Shown here in pieces: positions 26,401 through 32,370 of a stretch of 64,000 nucleotides of DNA. The notes beneath the pieces are model-generated. The model was not told where the DNA came from, made no database searches, and saw only the letters and a list, made by a program, of their open reading frames with translations. The first letter of the stretch is position 1. The number at the start of each line of letters is the position of its first letter. The position numbers and the translations under genes are program-made. Origin of the DNA: Fragum whitleyi (lineage: Eukaryota; Mollusca; Bivalvia; Cardiida; Cardiidae); assembly GCA_948146395.1 (NCBI GenBank), contig OX411545.1:20529526-20593525 (forward strand). The letters run 5' to 3'.

Positions 26401-28124
26401 CTGATGAAAAATATAAATTAATGGGCGGAGGTCATTTCCCTATATGTTATATATTGTAAACTTTGAAAATCATTTTCTCAGAATCTAATCAATGGATTTC
26501 AACCAAATTTTACTAGAATGATTCTTTAGTGATACTTTATCAGTCTATGAGAAAATATTCTGATCAGATCAAAATTATGTCTTTTATGGGCAGAGGTCAT
26601 TTCTTCAGATAGGTTATATGGTGGAATATCCAATATAGGGTAAAACTAACTAATAATTCCTGAAAGGTTAAACAGATGGATTAGATATCATGGAAATTTT
26701 ATTTCTGTGAAGTTGTATCAGTCTGCAAAAAATATTTTTATTAGATGAACAGCATATTTTTTTATTGGCAGAGGGTGTTATAACATATAAAGTGAATATT
26801 TGATCACCCTTTTGGTATCATCTCAATGATGAATTTTTCTAGACTTGTTAAATTTAATAGGTGTAATGATTATAGATTAGAAGGAACAAAACCTTCGTTG
26901 AAATTCAAATGTATAGAAACATTAATTGAAATAAGTAGCCTGAGAAATACCTCTCAGAATTGGTGAGTTAAGTTGAACGAAGGGTGAATCTGCACAGAGT
27001 GTAAAATGATGTTCTGACCTCCTGACATCCAGAGTGGGGTGGAAAGAGCTGACTTGACTGCACTTGTTAAGGCATTGGGCAGAATAAAATAGATATATTG
27101 GATTGAATATTTTATTTTTACTATCATTAGTTAGAATTTTGTTTTGATGACAAACAATTGTTGTGAAGTAATATCTTTTAGTAGTGTTTAACTAAAAGTG
27201 GAAAGATCTACAATCAAAATTTTGCAGACCAACACCAGTATATTGTGCAGTAACATTCTGTTAGTGTTGAAATTCATATATTTGGATTTTAAAAAAATTT
27301 CACTAGAATGATCCGTGGGTGACCCATTATCAGACTGCACAAATTTATTGTGATTAAATGAAAAATATTTGTGTAACAGTTAGAGGTCAATTTTCAATGT
27401 TATTCACTGATCATGAGTTTTTTATGCAGAAATATTTCAGCATAAGACCCTTATTACTTGAAATTAACATTCAATCATTTATTTGCTTCAATTCTCATTT
27501 AAACAGCTTTATCATCCTCTTAGAGTCATTATCAGGATATTCAGGCCTGTGGAGCGAATCAGGCGCTCAAGCGCCTCTAGTTATATCCCTCAACTATGAA
27601 GTAGAGGGGGGTTATATTTGTTGGGCGATGTTCGTCAGTCTGTCTGTCCTTAGACTTTTTTTGTTTCCGGATTCCAACTCGATACCAAAGTGACCTAGAA
27701 TCAATTAACTTTATACAATTGCTGTCCATGACCAAAGGAAGTGTCCTCATGTTTTGGGGTCACAAAGTTTAAGGTCATAATGATACTTTAACCAAAAAAT
27801 GTTTATGGAACTTGAACAAAGCGCTGATGGGGGATATAAGTCCTCTTTGCGGCAGATCTAGTTTTGATGGATGAAAGGTATGAATACTCAATTTTCAAAA
27901 CATAATTTTCACTCCTTCCAAACTCCTATGGCTGTACAGCTTGCATAATTGGGCACATTATACTAAATCATCAAATCAGTTCGTTTCAACTACCAATGTT
28001 AATTAACTCTTCTGTTGGTCAATTACAAGTTATATTTTCATTCTTTTTCAGATCCTGTGTAGCAGAAAACCCTTTCTATGATATGTTAGCTGCTAGACGG
28101 AAGAAGGCCGCACAAGCCAAGTGA
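2295..28124 (+). CDS. CYTH: Cytohesin (ARF GEF), 3' nine coding exons, 5'-truncated by window
   Basis: Joined exons (2295-2413, 4185-4265, 5321-5433, 6280-6428, 7427-7538, 20304-20380, 21435-21588, 24098-24167, 28052-28124) total 948 bases, giving 315 residues and a TGA. All introns are GT..AG and the phases agree. Residues about 1-175 are Sec7, including RLPGEAQK with the glutamate finger at fragment residue 78 and the second motif [13 protein letters not shown]. Residues about 183-300 are a PH domain ([21 protein letters not shown]), followed by the basic tail [10 protein letters not shown]. Known family role: Sec7 catalyses GDP/GTP exchange on ARF1/ARF6, and the PH domain recruits the protein to PIP3 and ARF6-GTP at the plasma membrane. 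Vertebrate members are about 400 residues, so roughly 75-80 N-terminal residues (the coiled coil) lie left of the window. The gene spans over 26 kb because of repeat-filled introns. Identity is very secure. Which vertebrate paralogue it matches is not meaningful, as invertebrates usually have one. Confidence 0.96.
2803..3827 (+). repeat. S-family dispersed repeat (complete)
   Basis: Opens with the palindrome AGCTCACCTGAGCACAAAGT..GCTCAAGGTGAGCT, then GTCCGTCCGTCC. About five internal units of roughly 180 bases follow (CCAATCAAGCTGAAACTTGG, CTCTGGTTGCCATGG). It closes with CAGGTGAGTGATATAGGACC and a hairpin ending CTCTTGTTT. No coding frame. The same start and end recur in at least eight other places here. 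Confidence 0.85.
3848..3983. repeat. Large palindromic miniature element
   Basis: About 55-base arms, beginning TATAATACGTACTTAGTGTA, pair across a short GAAATTGCCGAGACAATT centre with few mismatches. It lies next to the S repeat and 200 bases before exon b. Confidence 0.8.
4185..4265 (+). CDS. CYTH: Cytohesin exon b: Sec7
   Basis: 81 bases between acceptor TCTTCAG and donor GTAACT. It encodes [17 protein letters not shown] and [10 protein letters not shown], matching the Sec7 helices before the active site. Entry phase 2 and exit phase 2 fit both neighbours. Confidence 0.96.
4298..4526. mobile_element. TTAA miniature element T1, complete copy
   Basis: 229 bases bounded by TTAA, with ends TTAACCCTTTCCTGTTTTAC and GGATTAAACGTCAAAGGGTTAA in inverted orientation. 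The central perfect hairpin at 4420-4456 has the AGAAGAAATTGCTT arm. The TTAA flanks suggest a piggyBac-like mobiliser (inference). Confidence 0.8.
4530..4708. mobile_element. W-family miniature element
   Basis: Begins AGAGAGGCACAGATAGGGAG and ends in AAATTTACCCTCTATATG. Central arm ..TTTAAATGAGTACCCACAAT.. as in other W copies. It directly abuts the T1 element ending at 4526. Confidence 0.6.
5321..5433 (+). CDS. CYTH: Cytohesin exon c: Sec7 catalytic glutamate
   Basis: 113 bases between acceptor CAACAG and donor GTACGC. It encodes [20 protein letters not shown], then [17 protein letters not shown]. The glutamate of LPGEAQK is the glutamic finger that displaces the beta-phosphate and Mg in ARF (E156 in human ARNO, from family knowledge). 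It is present, so the exchange domain looks catalytically competent. Confidence 0.97.
5660..5855. mobile_element. W-family miniature element
   Basis: GCAGAGGTTCTGATAAGAGG start, hairpin TTGTGGGTACTCATTGGAAT with complement ATTCCAATGAGTTCTCACAA, and AATTACCCCCTGTATCTG end. Confidence 0.7.
6280..6428 (+). CDS. CYTH: Cytohesin exon d: Sec7 motif 2
   Basis: 149 bases between acceptor TTTTACAG and donor GTAAGT. It encodes [20 protein letters not shown], then the [12 protein letters not shown] segment that lines the ARF-binding groove. The exon enters in phase 1 and leaves in phase 0. Confidence 0.97.
7010..7325. mobile_element. Miniature element with AAGC(A/G)ACC..GTGGTCACTTAA ends (tentative)
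   Basis: TACAGTAAAATGTG..CGGTCATTTAAGAGAATGGC and, near 7270, AAGTGGTCACTTAACAGACA..ATGGACTGTA are loosely inverted. A related piece is at 33115-33185 (AAGCGACCATTCTCTTTAAA .. TTAAGTGGTCGCTTG). Confidence 0.4.
7427..7538 (+). CDS. CYTH: Cytohesin exon e: end of Sec7, linker, PH start
   Basis: 112 bases between acceptor TTTCAG and donor GTGGGT. It encodes [18 protein letters not shown], then [16 protein letters not shown]. The Sec7-PH linker and the first PH strand are here. It ends one base into a glycine codon, exactly where mammals insert a 3-nt microexon that decides diglycine versus triglycine PIP3 selectivity. Confidence 0.96.
7590..8440. repeat. E-family repeat interrupted by the 584-base element
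   Basis: The parts 7590-7711 and 8296-8440 resemble 10360-10650 and 11070-11375: GGATTATC..AATAACAGTAGATTATCA, then CAGTGAAAT, then GCGTAGCAATCA and CAAAATGACA. The insertion splits it at TA. Confidence 0.65.
7712..8295. mobile_element. 584-base TA-flanked element packed with CGCACGG motifs
   Basis: TIRs AAGCCTCGTTTAAATTTG and (inverted) AAGCCTAGTTTACATTTG match at 16 of 18 positions, with TA on each side (7710-7711, 8296-8297). The interior is a CpG-rich island with more than ten copies of CGCACGG / CCGTGCG / CGTACGG in both orientations. It sits inside an E-family repeat whose sequence (GACCC..CTGACGT) resumes across it. No coding potential. Confidence 0.8.
8440..9294 (+). repeat. S-family repeat with ~145-base internal units
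   Basis: Starts AGCTCAGCTGAGCACGAAGT, then four to five units around TTGTAGACACTCTAGAAGCC and GGTCAGAATGATTGTCTTGA. Ends CAGGTGAGCGATTTAGGGCC..GGCCCTCTTGTTT. The apparent 108- and 82-residue frames inside are products of the repeat units. Confidence 0.85.
9300..9430. repeat. E-family palindromic arm fragment
   Basis: ATTCAATTCAGGAACGAATAAT and CACCCAATGAAATAAAAATC resemble the palindromic arm (CACTCAATGAAATATAAATC) seen at 10947-11062 and 46658-46745. Decayed. Confidence 0.45.
9673..9919. mobile_element. TTAA miniature element T2 (247 bases)
   Basis: TTAACGCTTGTCATGCTGAA at the left and, inverted, TTAACCCATGTCATGCTGTG at the right. Internal palindrome GATCAGCCTGCACATGTGTG. Exactly the same length as 11987-12233 and 20525-20771. 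Confidence 0.85.
10151..10202. repeat. 52-base hairpin, same family as 48597
   Basis: GCTAAAATCTCATAACTACA pairs with the complementary arm around TTGTTTAA. It is in the long cytohesin intron. Confidence 0.75.
10360..11475. repeat. Two E-family units with palindromic arms
   Basis: Unit 1 (10360-10657, resuming 10947-11062) and unit 2 (11070-11475) share GATTATCACT, CAGTGA and GCGTAGCAATC-type blocks. They also share a palindromic arm: AACAAAAGCTATATTTTCAC on one side and GTGAAAATAAAGCTTTTGTTGT on the other. Related copies are at 46655-47030, 60040-60415 and 62830-62950. No transposase. Confidence 0.65.
10658..10933 (+). mobile_element. tRNA-headed SINE with 13-base target duplication
   Basis: The head GCCGCCACCATAGCGCAGTT has complementary ends (GCCGCCA/TGGCGGC) and an intact B box GGTTCGATCCC. 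The body and tail (GATATAACTGAAATAATGTTG, then a CAAT-repeat end) are shared with the SINEs at 21800, 33601 and 48457. CGAGTAAGATCGA flanks both sides (10645-10657, 10934-10946), proving retroposition into an E-family repeat. The tail resembles the Meta-type tail of bivalve SINEs such as RUDI (from memory). Confidence 0.88.
11987..12233. mobile_element. TTAA miniature element T2, second copy
   Basis: 247 bases. The left end is TTAACTCTTGTCATGCTGAA; the right end, inverted, has ACCCTTGATATGCTGAATAA. The internal CATCAGCCTGCACCTATGTG block is shared. Confidence 0.82.
12567..12634. repeat. P-family hairpin
   Basis: GTTCAGTTGTAACTAGCTAT and ATTGGCAGTTACAACTGTTT pair. A diverged copy of the P palindrome. 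Confidence 0.6.
12865..13100 (+). mobile_element. Second SINE family, copy
   Basis: Shares CATCTGACATTTGACAAAAG, GATAAGTAG and the tail AAGCTATAACTGCAGTGATG with 23740-24036. The tRNA-like head is decayed (GGATCCCCTGCTCAGC). Confidence 0.6.
13255..14505 (+). repeat. S-family repeat, CCCGGGC subfamily
   Basis: Start AGCTCACCTGAGCACGAAGT, units with AGACCCTTGGGTCATATTTG and TTGCCCGGGCCCAACCC, end CAGGTGAGCGATCTAGGACC..CTCTTGTTT. Closely matches 50336-51597 in reverse. A D repeat follows immediately. Confidence 0.88.
14506..14765 (+). repeat. D-family repeat, adjoining an S repeat
   Basis: GAGAAAACCCGTGGTATTGC, then CTTTGACATTTTG, AGAGCAACCTATACTATCAA, and an end GGCAGTGCTCTTGTTT. The same family is at 51598-51870 on the - strand, also touching an S repeat but on its other side. 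Confidence 0.75.
14770..16300. other. Cytohesin long intron, repeat-poor stretch
   Basis: Very AT-rich. Apart from one TTTTTAAAAAACAATC / GATTGTTTTTTA inverted pair near 15095-15145, I see no hairpin, element end or coding frame. Confidence 0.5.
16305..16430. repeat. M-family fragment
   Basis: AGCTAGTGTATGACATTTCC followed by ACCAGCCTGTGCATCTGCAC matches the left half of 17822-18065. Confidence 0.6.
16636..16770. mobile_element. F-family palindromic element
   Basis: CCCTGCATTCAGGATGACAT and, inverted, CCCTGCTTTCAGAATGA at the ends. AAATTATACCC and GGGTATAAT flank a TGCACATTTGCATGCA centre. Related to 50092-50216. Confidence 0.7.
17266..17507. repeat. ~121-base tandem duplication in the long cytohesin intron
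   Basis: AACTGCTATTATGTGAATCT at 17266 and 17387, each followed by TTAAAAGACTATTTCTTTGT and later AAATATTGCAGTCTATAAC. The copies differ at several sites. No hairpin or TIR. Confidence 0.85.
17822..18065. mobile_element. M-family element
   Basis: Ends GTGTGTGACATTTCCAACAA and, inverted, TTGAGACATTTCCAACAATA. Internal AGCCTGTGCATCCACACAGG palindrome. Relatives: 16310-16430, 24258-24500, 28850-28890 and 63240-63352. Confidence 0.7.
18355..18430. repeat. W-type hairpin
   Basis: TGTTGTGGGTACTTATTGTA pairs with AATGAATACCCACAGCTC. The outer W ends are weak (ACAGGGGACAGCC near 18322). Confidence 0.6.
18915..19108. mobile_element. W-family miniature element
   Basis: AGAACAGAGGTGCAGATAAG start, inverted in TACCCCCATAGCTCTGCTCT. 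Central arms TTGTGGGTACTCTCTTGTGG and AATTCTAATGAATACCTACA. Confidence 0.7.
19255..19385 (+). repeat. Decayed SINE 3' part
   Basis: The tail ATATAGCTATAATAATGTTG followed by AAAGTGGAGTTCACCC is recognisable as the shared SINE tail. The head is not identifiable. Confidence 0.5.
19588..20029 (+). repeat. U-family dispersed repeat
   Basis: TATACCCTCCACAAAGAAGT start, GTCTGTCTGTCCG run, G-rich stretch at 19826-19855, end GTATAAGTCCGCTCTACGAC then AGTTCTAGTT. Related to 27582-27865 and the inverted 44678-45400. Confidence 0.75.
20304..20380 (+). CDS. CYTH: Cytohesin exon f: PH domain core
   Basis: 77 bases between acceptor TATTGCAG and donor GTAGGT. It encodes [18 protein letters not shown], then LYYFQFTT: the lysine/arginine cluster and tryptophan of the phosphoinositide pocket. 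Spliced to the previous exon it gives KQGGRYRSW, a two-glycine loop. Two decayed copies of the 3' half of this exon lie directly downstream (20442-20903). Confidence 0.96.
20442..20903 (+). pseudogene. Two decayed tandem copies of the cytohesin PH exon 3' half
   Basis: CTGAATGATAACTGTCTGTA (20456-) and GATGGTTCATCCTGAATGAT (20802-) both repeat the end of exon 20304-20380, its donor region and about 60 bases of intron (GTATACATTTCAAATC). The first copy has lost the donor (ACAGTTGG) and is split by the T2 element. The second has ACAATAGG in place of ACAGTAGG. Neither has an acceptor, so neither is a mutually exclusive exon. Confidence 0.85.
20525..20771. mobile_element. TTAA miniature element T2, inverted copy inside a decayed PH exon copy
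   Basis: 247 bases with near-perfect TIR TTAACCCTTGTCATGCTGAA at both ends. It interrupts the middle copy of the duplicated cytohesin exon f region, whose sequence resumes at 20772. Confidence 0.88.
21189..21260. repeat. P-family hairpin
   Basis: TGGCTCAGCATGTAACAGTT then GTAAC pairs with GTTATAACTTTTTTGCGCTA. It lies upstream of cytohesin exon g. Confidence 0.65.
21435..21588 (+). CDS. CYTH: Cytohesin exon g: PH domain
   Basis: 154 bases between acceptor TTTGTAG and donor GTAAGT. It encodes [18 protein letters not shown], then [20 protein letters not shown], the middle PH strands. It enters in phase 0 and leaves in phase 1. Confidence 0.96.
21731..21765. repeat. T1-type central hairpin
   Basis: AGAAGAAATTGCTTCTTACA pairs with AGCAATTTCTTCT. 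This is the T1 core hairpin with decayed T1-like flanks. A further half hairpin, GCAAGCAATTTCTTCTTTTT, is at 22164-22183. Confidence 0.7.
21800..22077 (+). mobile_element. tRNA-headed SINE with 16-base target duplication
   Basis: Same family as 10658-10933. The head is GCCGCGGCAATAGAGCAGTT, the B box is AGTTCGATCCCCGG, and the tail is GATATAACTGAGAGATTGTT. CCTTCTGAATATTTGA is repeated exactly at 21784-21799 and 22078-22093. Confidence 0.9.
22187..23309 (+). repeat. S-family repeat, AAAAGGGGCCTTAATGAC subfamily
   Basis: Start CTCACCTGAGCACATCGTGC, six units of about 145 bases with ATGGCCCAATCTTCATGAAA and AATGGGAAGGATC. End CAGGTGAGCGATCTAGGACC..CTCTTGT. Flanked by two versions of a ~90-base sequence (TTCTGAATATTTGAATAC.. 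at 22081 and TTCTGAATATTTCAATAC.. at 23327). Confidence 0.85.
23549..23621. repeat. Q-family palindrome
   Basis: GGTCAGCGCAGCACTATTGT then AAGTGCCTATATAT, mirrored by AGGCACTTACAATAGTGTTG, ending ACCCC. Related in layout to P but with a different stem. Confidence 0.8.
23740..24036 (+). mobile_element. Second SINE family, copy with tRNA-like head
   Basis: The head has CCTTAGTGGTAAAGCATCTG as an A-box-like part and GAGTTCTAACCCTGGCTCG as a B-box-like part. Next come CATCTGACATTTGACAAAAG and a tail AATATAACTGCAATAATTTTG ending in CAAACAAAGAAAC. Confidence 0.65.
24098..24167 (+). CDS. CYTH: Cytohesin exon h: PH C-terminal helix
   Basis: 70 bases between acceptor CTTTCAG and donor GTGAGT. It encodes [20 protein letters not shown], then KCL. 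The EEMEEWVK stretch is the start of the PH C-terminal helix, with its typical buried tryptophan. Confidence 0.95.
24258..24500. mobile_element. M-family element
   Basis: CTTGACATTTCCAACAATTT at the left and ACTGTTGGAAATCTCACACA then CTGGCTCAATTG at the right. It lies just downstream of cytohesin exon h. Confidence 0.65.
24538..24608. repeat. P-family hairpin
   Basis: AGCTCAGGGCAAAACAGTTA and CAGTTACCACTGTTTCATTC pair, with several mismatches. Confidence 0.65.
24608..25723. other. Cytohesin intron with a chance 147-codon frame
   Basis: The open frame 24935-25378 has no recognisable domain or splice context. Its DNA (GGGACTC, CAGACTCACAAAACTTGCAT) resembles, in reverse, a repeat near 5880-6010 (GCAAGTTTTGTGAGTCTCAG), so it is most likely repeat-derived. 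Confidence 0.5.
25724..26800 (+). repeat. V-family dispersed repeat with ~165-base units
   Basis: Opens with the palindrome GCTCCACTGGCCGAAAGGCC, then GTCCGTCGTCCGTGCGTGCG. Units beginning TTCTCAGAATCTAATCAATG recur near 25981, 26147, 26308 and 26473. No coding frame. Confidence 0.8.
27240..27420 (+). repeat. V-type fragment, inverted partner of 33410-33580
   Basis: ACATTCTGTTAGTGTTGAAA .. TTTCACTAGAATGATCC .. TTATCAGACTGCACAAA matches the reverse complement of 33410-33580 over about 165 bases with scattered mismatches. The pair brackets the cytohesin terminal exon. Confidence 0.75.
27582..27865 (+). repeat. U-family dispersed repeat
   Basis: TTATATCCCTCAACTATGAA..GTAGAGGGGGG start, GTCAGTCTGTCTGTCC, end GATATAAGTCCTCTTTGCGG then CAGATCTAGTT. 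It lies just before the cytohesin terminal exon. Confidence 0.75.
28052..28124 (+). CDS. CYTH: Cytohesin terminal coding exon
   Basis: 73 bases after acceptor TTTTTCAG, ending in TGA at 28122-28124. It encodes [20 protein letters not shown] then AQAK. The basic tail is the polybasic patch that, in this family, contributes to membrane binding and autoinhibition. Confidence 0.95.
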
Positions 28125-28344
28125 TTTATATATTGATCTCAAGGAGACTGGTTCTTTATACTTCTGTAAATCTTCATGTCTGTATAGGATCATTCTGTAA
28201 AAAGACAGTGAACCAATCTAGATAATTGACCCGAGTCTAAGTTACAGTTCAATAATGAAGAGAACTAAACGATGGTTTCAGAGCTCCGTTAAAAAAAAGA
28301 AAGTGATTCCGTTTTCATAATAATGTATTTTTTTATTGGTCGCA

Positions 28345-28412
28345 CAACCCCTATGATGTGGGTACTTAATGGAATTGTCTTAAGACAATTCCAATGAGTA
28401 CCCAGAGCATAA
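28345..28412. repeat. W-type hairpin in cytohesin 3' UTR region
   Basis: CCCTATGATGTGGGTACTTA pairs with GAGTACCCAGAGCATAAG around GGAATTGTCTTAAGACAATTCC, itself a perfect palindrome. Confidence 0.75.
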
Positions 28413-28765
28413 GATTTGGCTGAGATATATTTAGGTTTGATCACTTCTCCAATACTGGAGTATAGATTGCTAAGTGCAAAAGTGTTGAAAGTGACTAAAA
28501 ACTTTTAGGCAGTAACAACTTCTGCACTGACCCCTTGAAATGCCCTCAATGATTTGACATCCTAACATAGAAATTGTGATGAAAAATTCAGAAAATAGAA
28601 ATTGTGATAAAAAAATGTTTCCATCGATCCACATCTTAGATTTATGTAGTTGAGCCATACTGTAGACATGGTCTGGTTCAGATCAGTGTTTGCGGTCAAC
28701 TTTTGATAATACGGGTAAACATCCATCACATTGAAAAGCTTAGGTATGAAAAATTCATATTAGCG

Positions 28766-28837
28766 ATGGCTCAGTGCAAAACAGTTGTAACTGCCTATAA
28801 ACATATAGGCAGTTACAACAGTTTCACGCTGAGCCAT
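28766..28837. repeat. P-family near-perfect palindrome
   Basis: ATGGCTCAGTGCAAAACAGT then TGTAACTGCCTAT, mirrored by ATAGGCAGTTACAACAGTTT and ending GAGCCAT. 72 bases, probably in the cytohesin 3' UTR. Confidence 0.8.
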
Positions 28838-29564
28838 TGATATGAGCTTGTGAGTGACATTTCCAACAATTTCAAGTGTACAGAGGTGTGTTTCTTAGAT
28901 TAAGATTCTTAAGAATCCAATTAAGATTTGTAAGATGGAGCGTAATAAGAATATTAAGATATATGATTGAGGAAACTATATAATTGAGGAAACAAAGATA
29001 TTTTTGTATTGGCTTAAAACATGTAGCCTTCACGCAGAAGAATGTTTTCAATCAAAATATCGAAATTTGTTTCTTATGATGTCTAAATAATCTTATTTAG
29101 TGGGATTTTTTATCTGGCTTAAAAGAATGCACCTTAGAATTTACAGGAATGGATTTGTCTAGACATCTCCCCAAGTGGAATTATTTTCTGTTTGTATACA
29201 GTAACCTCAAGTCGCCTGCTCACCCAGTGGTCATAGTGAAAAACCTGATTGGGACTGAGCAAGGGTTGTCACTTAATGCGCACATGAAATTTGTTTGGAA
29301 ATGTCACACACAATCTTATTTATATTTATTATCTTCTTGAGTTGGCCAGTCATTATGTGCTTATTTAAACTTTATTTGTGGCATCCATGAGTGTGATATC
29401 AAGTGAGATGATTTATTTGTCTATAAAGGTAGAGTCCTTCATATCACATTATATCTTAAGACCCACAGACAACTTACGATTAAGAAAGAGAAAAAGAATC
29501 TAGGTGACGAGGAAGATTGATTAACAATTACTGTAATACTGCTTCACTTATAAAACTATGTGAC

Positions 29565-29768
29565 TACAGCCAGTGCTTCAGATAGACGGGATATTTTGAA
29601 TTTCAAATCTAAATATTTCTCTAATTCCTGCTCAAACCCTATGTTGTGGGTACTCATTTGAATCGTCTCATCCAGACAATTCAAATGAGAACCCACAGCA
29701 GAGGGTTTCATTTGGAAACAAAAGTTTTAGACTGGAGTTACCCCCTCTTATCTGTACCTCTGACTGTA
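29565..29768. mobile_element. W-family miniature element
   Basis: Start CAGTGCTTCAGATAGACGGG, end TACCCCCTCTTATCTGTACC. Central arms TTGTGGGTACTCATTTGAAT and ATTCAAATGAGAACCCACA. Confidence 0.7.
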
Positions 29769-30207
29769 GCTTCAAACAATCTGTAGTTACAAGGATTTTG
29801 AAATGAGATAACAAATTTAATATAGGGAAAGGGGCAAAATATGTATTTTCTAATTTTCGCTTCCATAGGTGTTTAAAAAAGATGCCTCAATATCATAATG
29901 ATGTATGAGGGGTTTATAATCCAATACATTACAACATTGCAGTACTGAACTGTTACAAGGGATATATCATAGAGTGCCAAAGTATAAACACCATGTCGGT
30001 GAACTATGAGATGTTATTCACCAAACATTCTTCATTTCTATTCTGAATTATAGTGAAGACGATCTGTTAAGTTGTGATTTCTTAAAATATTTCATTGTAA
30101 CCTAGTTTGAAAGAAGGTAGAGTTGTTGATGATGGCAGATCCTTGTAAATACATTTGTAACCCTTTTTGTCAATCACAAGAAATCACGAGAAATGCAATT
30201 CTATTCT

Positions 30208-30632
30208 GGTCAGAGGTATAGATAAGAGAGGGTCAAGTCAGTCTAAAACATTTATTTCTCATTGAAACCCTATATTGTGGGTACTCATTTGGATAATTTC
30301 AAAGAGATAATTCAAATAAGTACCCTTAACAAAGGATTAGTGCCACGAATAATGAAATAATTTGATTTAACCCTTTGCTGTTTAATCCCTGCTTTTTATG
30401 TGCCTGTGGTTTTATGATTGAGAAAACATTATGAAAAAAGAGGAAATTGCTTCTGACAAGCAATTTCTTCTTTTTCCACACTATTTTCTACCCTACAGAA
30501 TTTTTTTTTTTCAAATTAAATCCACTTTAAATTTTCGTCTCCAAAACCTTTGAATTTGGACAGGTCCAAAATTTTGTAAAACAGGAAAGGGTAAAAATCC
30601 AAATACCCCCTCTATTTGTAGCTCTGTCTGGT
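30208..30632. mobile_element. W-family element interrupted by T1
   Basis: Start GTCAGAGGTATAGATAAGAG; arms TTGTGGGTACTCATTTGGAT and ATTCAAATAAGTACCC. The end, AAATACCCCCTCTATTTGTA, lies beyond the nested T1 (30367-30594). The joined W is about 197 bases, like its relatives. Confidence 0.75.
30367..30594. mobile_element. TTAA miniature element T1, inverted copy nested in a W element
   Basis: Reverse complement of 4298-4526. Its right flank reads TAAA in place of TTAA. The sequences on either side (TTTGAT.. and ..ATCCAAATACCCCC) join into a continuous W element, so T1 inserted after W. Confidence 0.8.
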
Positions 30633-31237
30633 TGACAATACTATGTAAACTAAACACTACTTCTGAAATGGCCATCCCAATTGTATAAAATGTTTCAAAT
30701 ACTGATTGTAGATTTACAATATATCAATCATCAAGAAAAGTCAGTTTAAATAAATAAATATAGCGCTTTGTTGTTAGTCCATTTATATACTGCACAATAT
30801 TAGACTGATGCAAACTTTAAGAAGTTCTAGACAAAAATTCAGATTAATTAAATACAAAAATTGTTTCTCTTGGTAGAAAACATTTTAGAAAATAAATAAA
30901 TTGATTGTTACTAGCTTTTCCTTTAATTTCCAAGGCAATTCATGCAGGGGATGGGTGATAAAAGTTGGATTAAATGGGAATAATTTAAGACTATAAAGAG
31001 ATTAAATGAAAAATAAGAAGGAAATATTCCAATTTTGTTGTTTCAAAAAGTATTAATCTCACTAGGATTGTTTTAGAAAAAGCTGAATTTGTAGTCTTGT
31101 AGTATTCTTACTTGTATATTACCAACATGTTTAAGGAGGTATCTATTGCTGGCAATAGTGATCCTCTGATTTGCTAATCAAAATTAATACTTGTAGCAGT
31201 GTATCAAATGAAATGTATATTACTTAAATTAAACCAA

Positions 31238-31300
31238 GGAGTCAGTGTAAAACTATTTAAGTGCCTATATATAGGCACTTACAATAGTTTTGAGCCGACT
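31238..31300. repeat. Q-family palindrome
   Basis: AGTCAGTGTAAAACTATTTA and TATAGGCACTTACAATAGTT pair around TGCCTATATATAGGCA. Confidence 0.75.
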
Positions 31301-31338
31301 TGTTGTAAAAACATTTTGTAGCACTTAGTAGCACAGTC

Positions 31339-31454
31339 CATAGGGGTCCGAAATACCCCCCTACCACCATATAGACCAATGATATTAACCTTGTTTATAT
31401 TATTGGTCTATATGGTGTTAGGGGGGGGGGGGGGGGTAATTTCGGACCTCTATG
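31339..31454. mobile_element. 116-base element with 8-base target duplication and a G16 run
   Basis: TIRs CATAGGGGTCCGAAAT and, inverted, CATAGAGGTCCGAAAT. GCACAGTC flanks both sides exactly (31331-31338 and 31455-31462). The arms pair over ACCATATAGACCAAT. One arm holds sixteen consecutive G (31421-31436), the other only six C. An 8-base duplication points to hAT-type mobilisation (inference). Confidence 0.85.
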
Positions 31455-31573
31455 GCACAGTCAATAGTAATTTTAGATGGGTTAGCATAAAAATATTGAA
31501 AGTGCAAATTTTGCATTCTTAGCTCTCTTGTGCTTATCAGTAAATCTATGTTTACCCAAATTTTTTTTTTCAG

Positions 31574-31645
31574 GGGTTGGTGCAAAACTACTGTAAGTGC
31601 ATATATACATTAATAGGTGTTTACAAAAGTTTTGCTTAGAACCCT
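31574..31645. repeat. Q-family hairpin, diverged
   Basis: GGGGTTGGTGCAAAACTACT and TAGGTGTTTACAAAAGTTTT pair. Confidence 0.65.
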
Positions 31646-31779
31646 TCATTGACCATTCTTGTTGGAATTTAACTGTCGCTGCTGTCAATCAAATTCAACT
31701 GACCAATAAAAAAATTAATTTAAACTCGAAATGAAATGTTGACCTCTAGCCTTTTCCACCATTTACGAGAAATATTTTT

Positions 31780-32203
31780 AGCTCACCTGAGCATGAAGTG
31801 CTCTAGGGAGCTATTGTGATCGATCAATGTCCGGCGTCAGTCTATCCATCACGGGGTCAACTATTTCTTTAAACGACATCTCCTCCTAAACTTATGAGTC
31901 AAAATCAACCAAACTTGGCAGAAATATTCCTTGGGTGGTCCCTTGTAAAAATTGCTCAAATGGTAAGGATCCGTGCCAAATCACAGGAAAAGGGGCCTTA
32001 ATGACAAATTTCTTGTTTACACTCTAGAAGCCACAAATATGGTCCAATCTTCATGAAATTTGGTCAAAATGTTTGCCAGGTCACAAGAATGAACTCTGTT
32101 GAAAATGGAAAGGTTCATGCCATATCGCAGGAAAAGGAGTCTTAATGATAATTTACTTGAAATATCAGGTAAGCGATTTAGGGCCCTCAGGGTCCTCTTG
32201 TTT
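31780..32203 (+). repeat. S-family repeat, short
   Basis: AGCTCACCTGAGCATGAAGT start, two internal units, end CAGGTAAGCGATTTAGGGCC..CTCTTGTTT. Confidence 0.8.
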
Positions 32204-32370
32204 GAATTGAAAGCCGTTTTGGCTACCCATTACTCACTTGTGATGCTCCTTCAAGGTACATTTATATATTGAAGTCAATACAAATTTAGGCACTTACAAT
32301 TATTTTTGTGCTAACCCCTTGAATCACACACTATTGTTACACATCATTTCCTTATATATAACATAAATGA

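Larger units (their letters stand above)
28125..30200 (+). other. Cytohesin 3' UTR / start of intergenic region
   Basis: No coding signal. Nothing here marks the transcript end with certainty, because AATAAA-like strings are frequent in such AT-rich DNA. It contains a W-type hairpin (28345-28410), a perfect palindrome (28766-28837) and a W element (29565-29768), so the 3' UTR probably carries repeat-derived hairpins. Confidence 0.5.
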
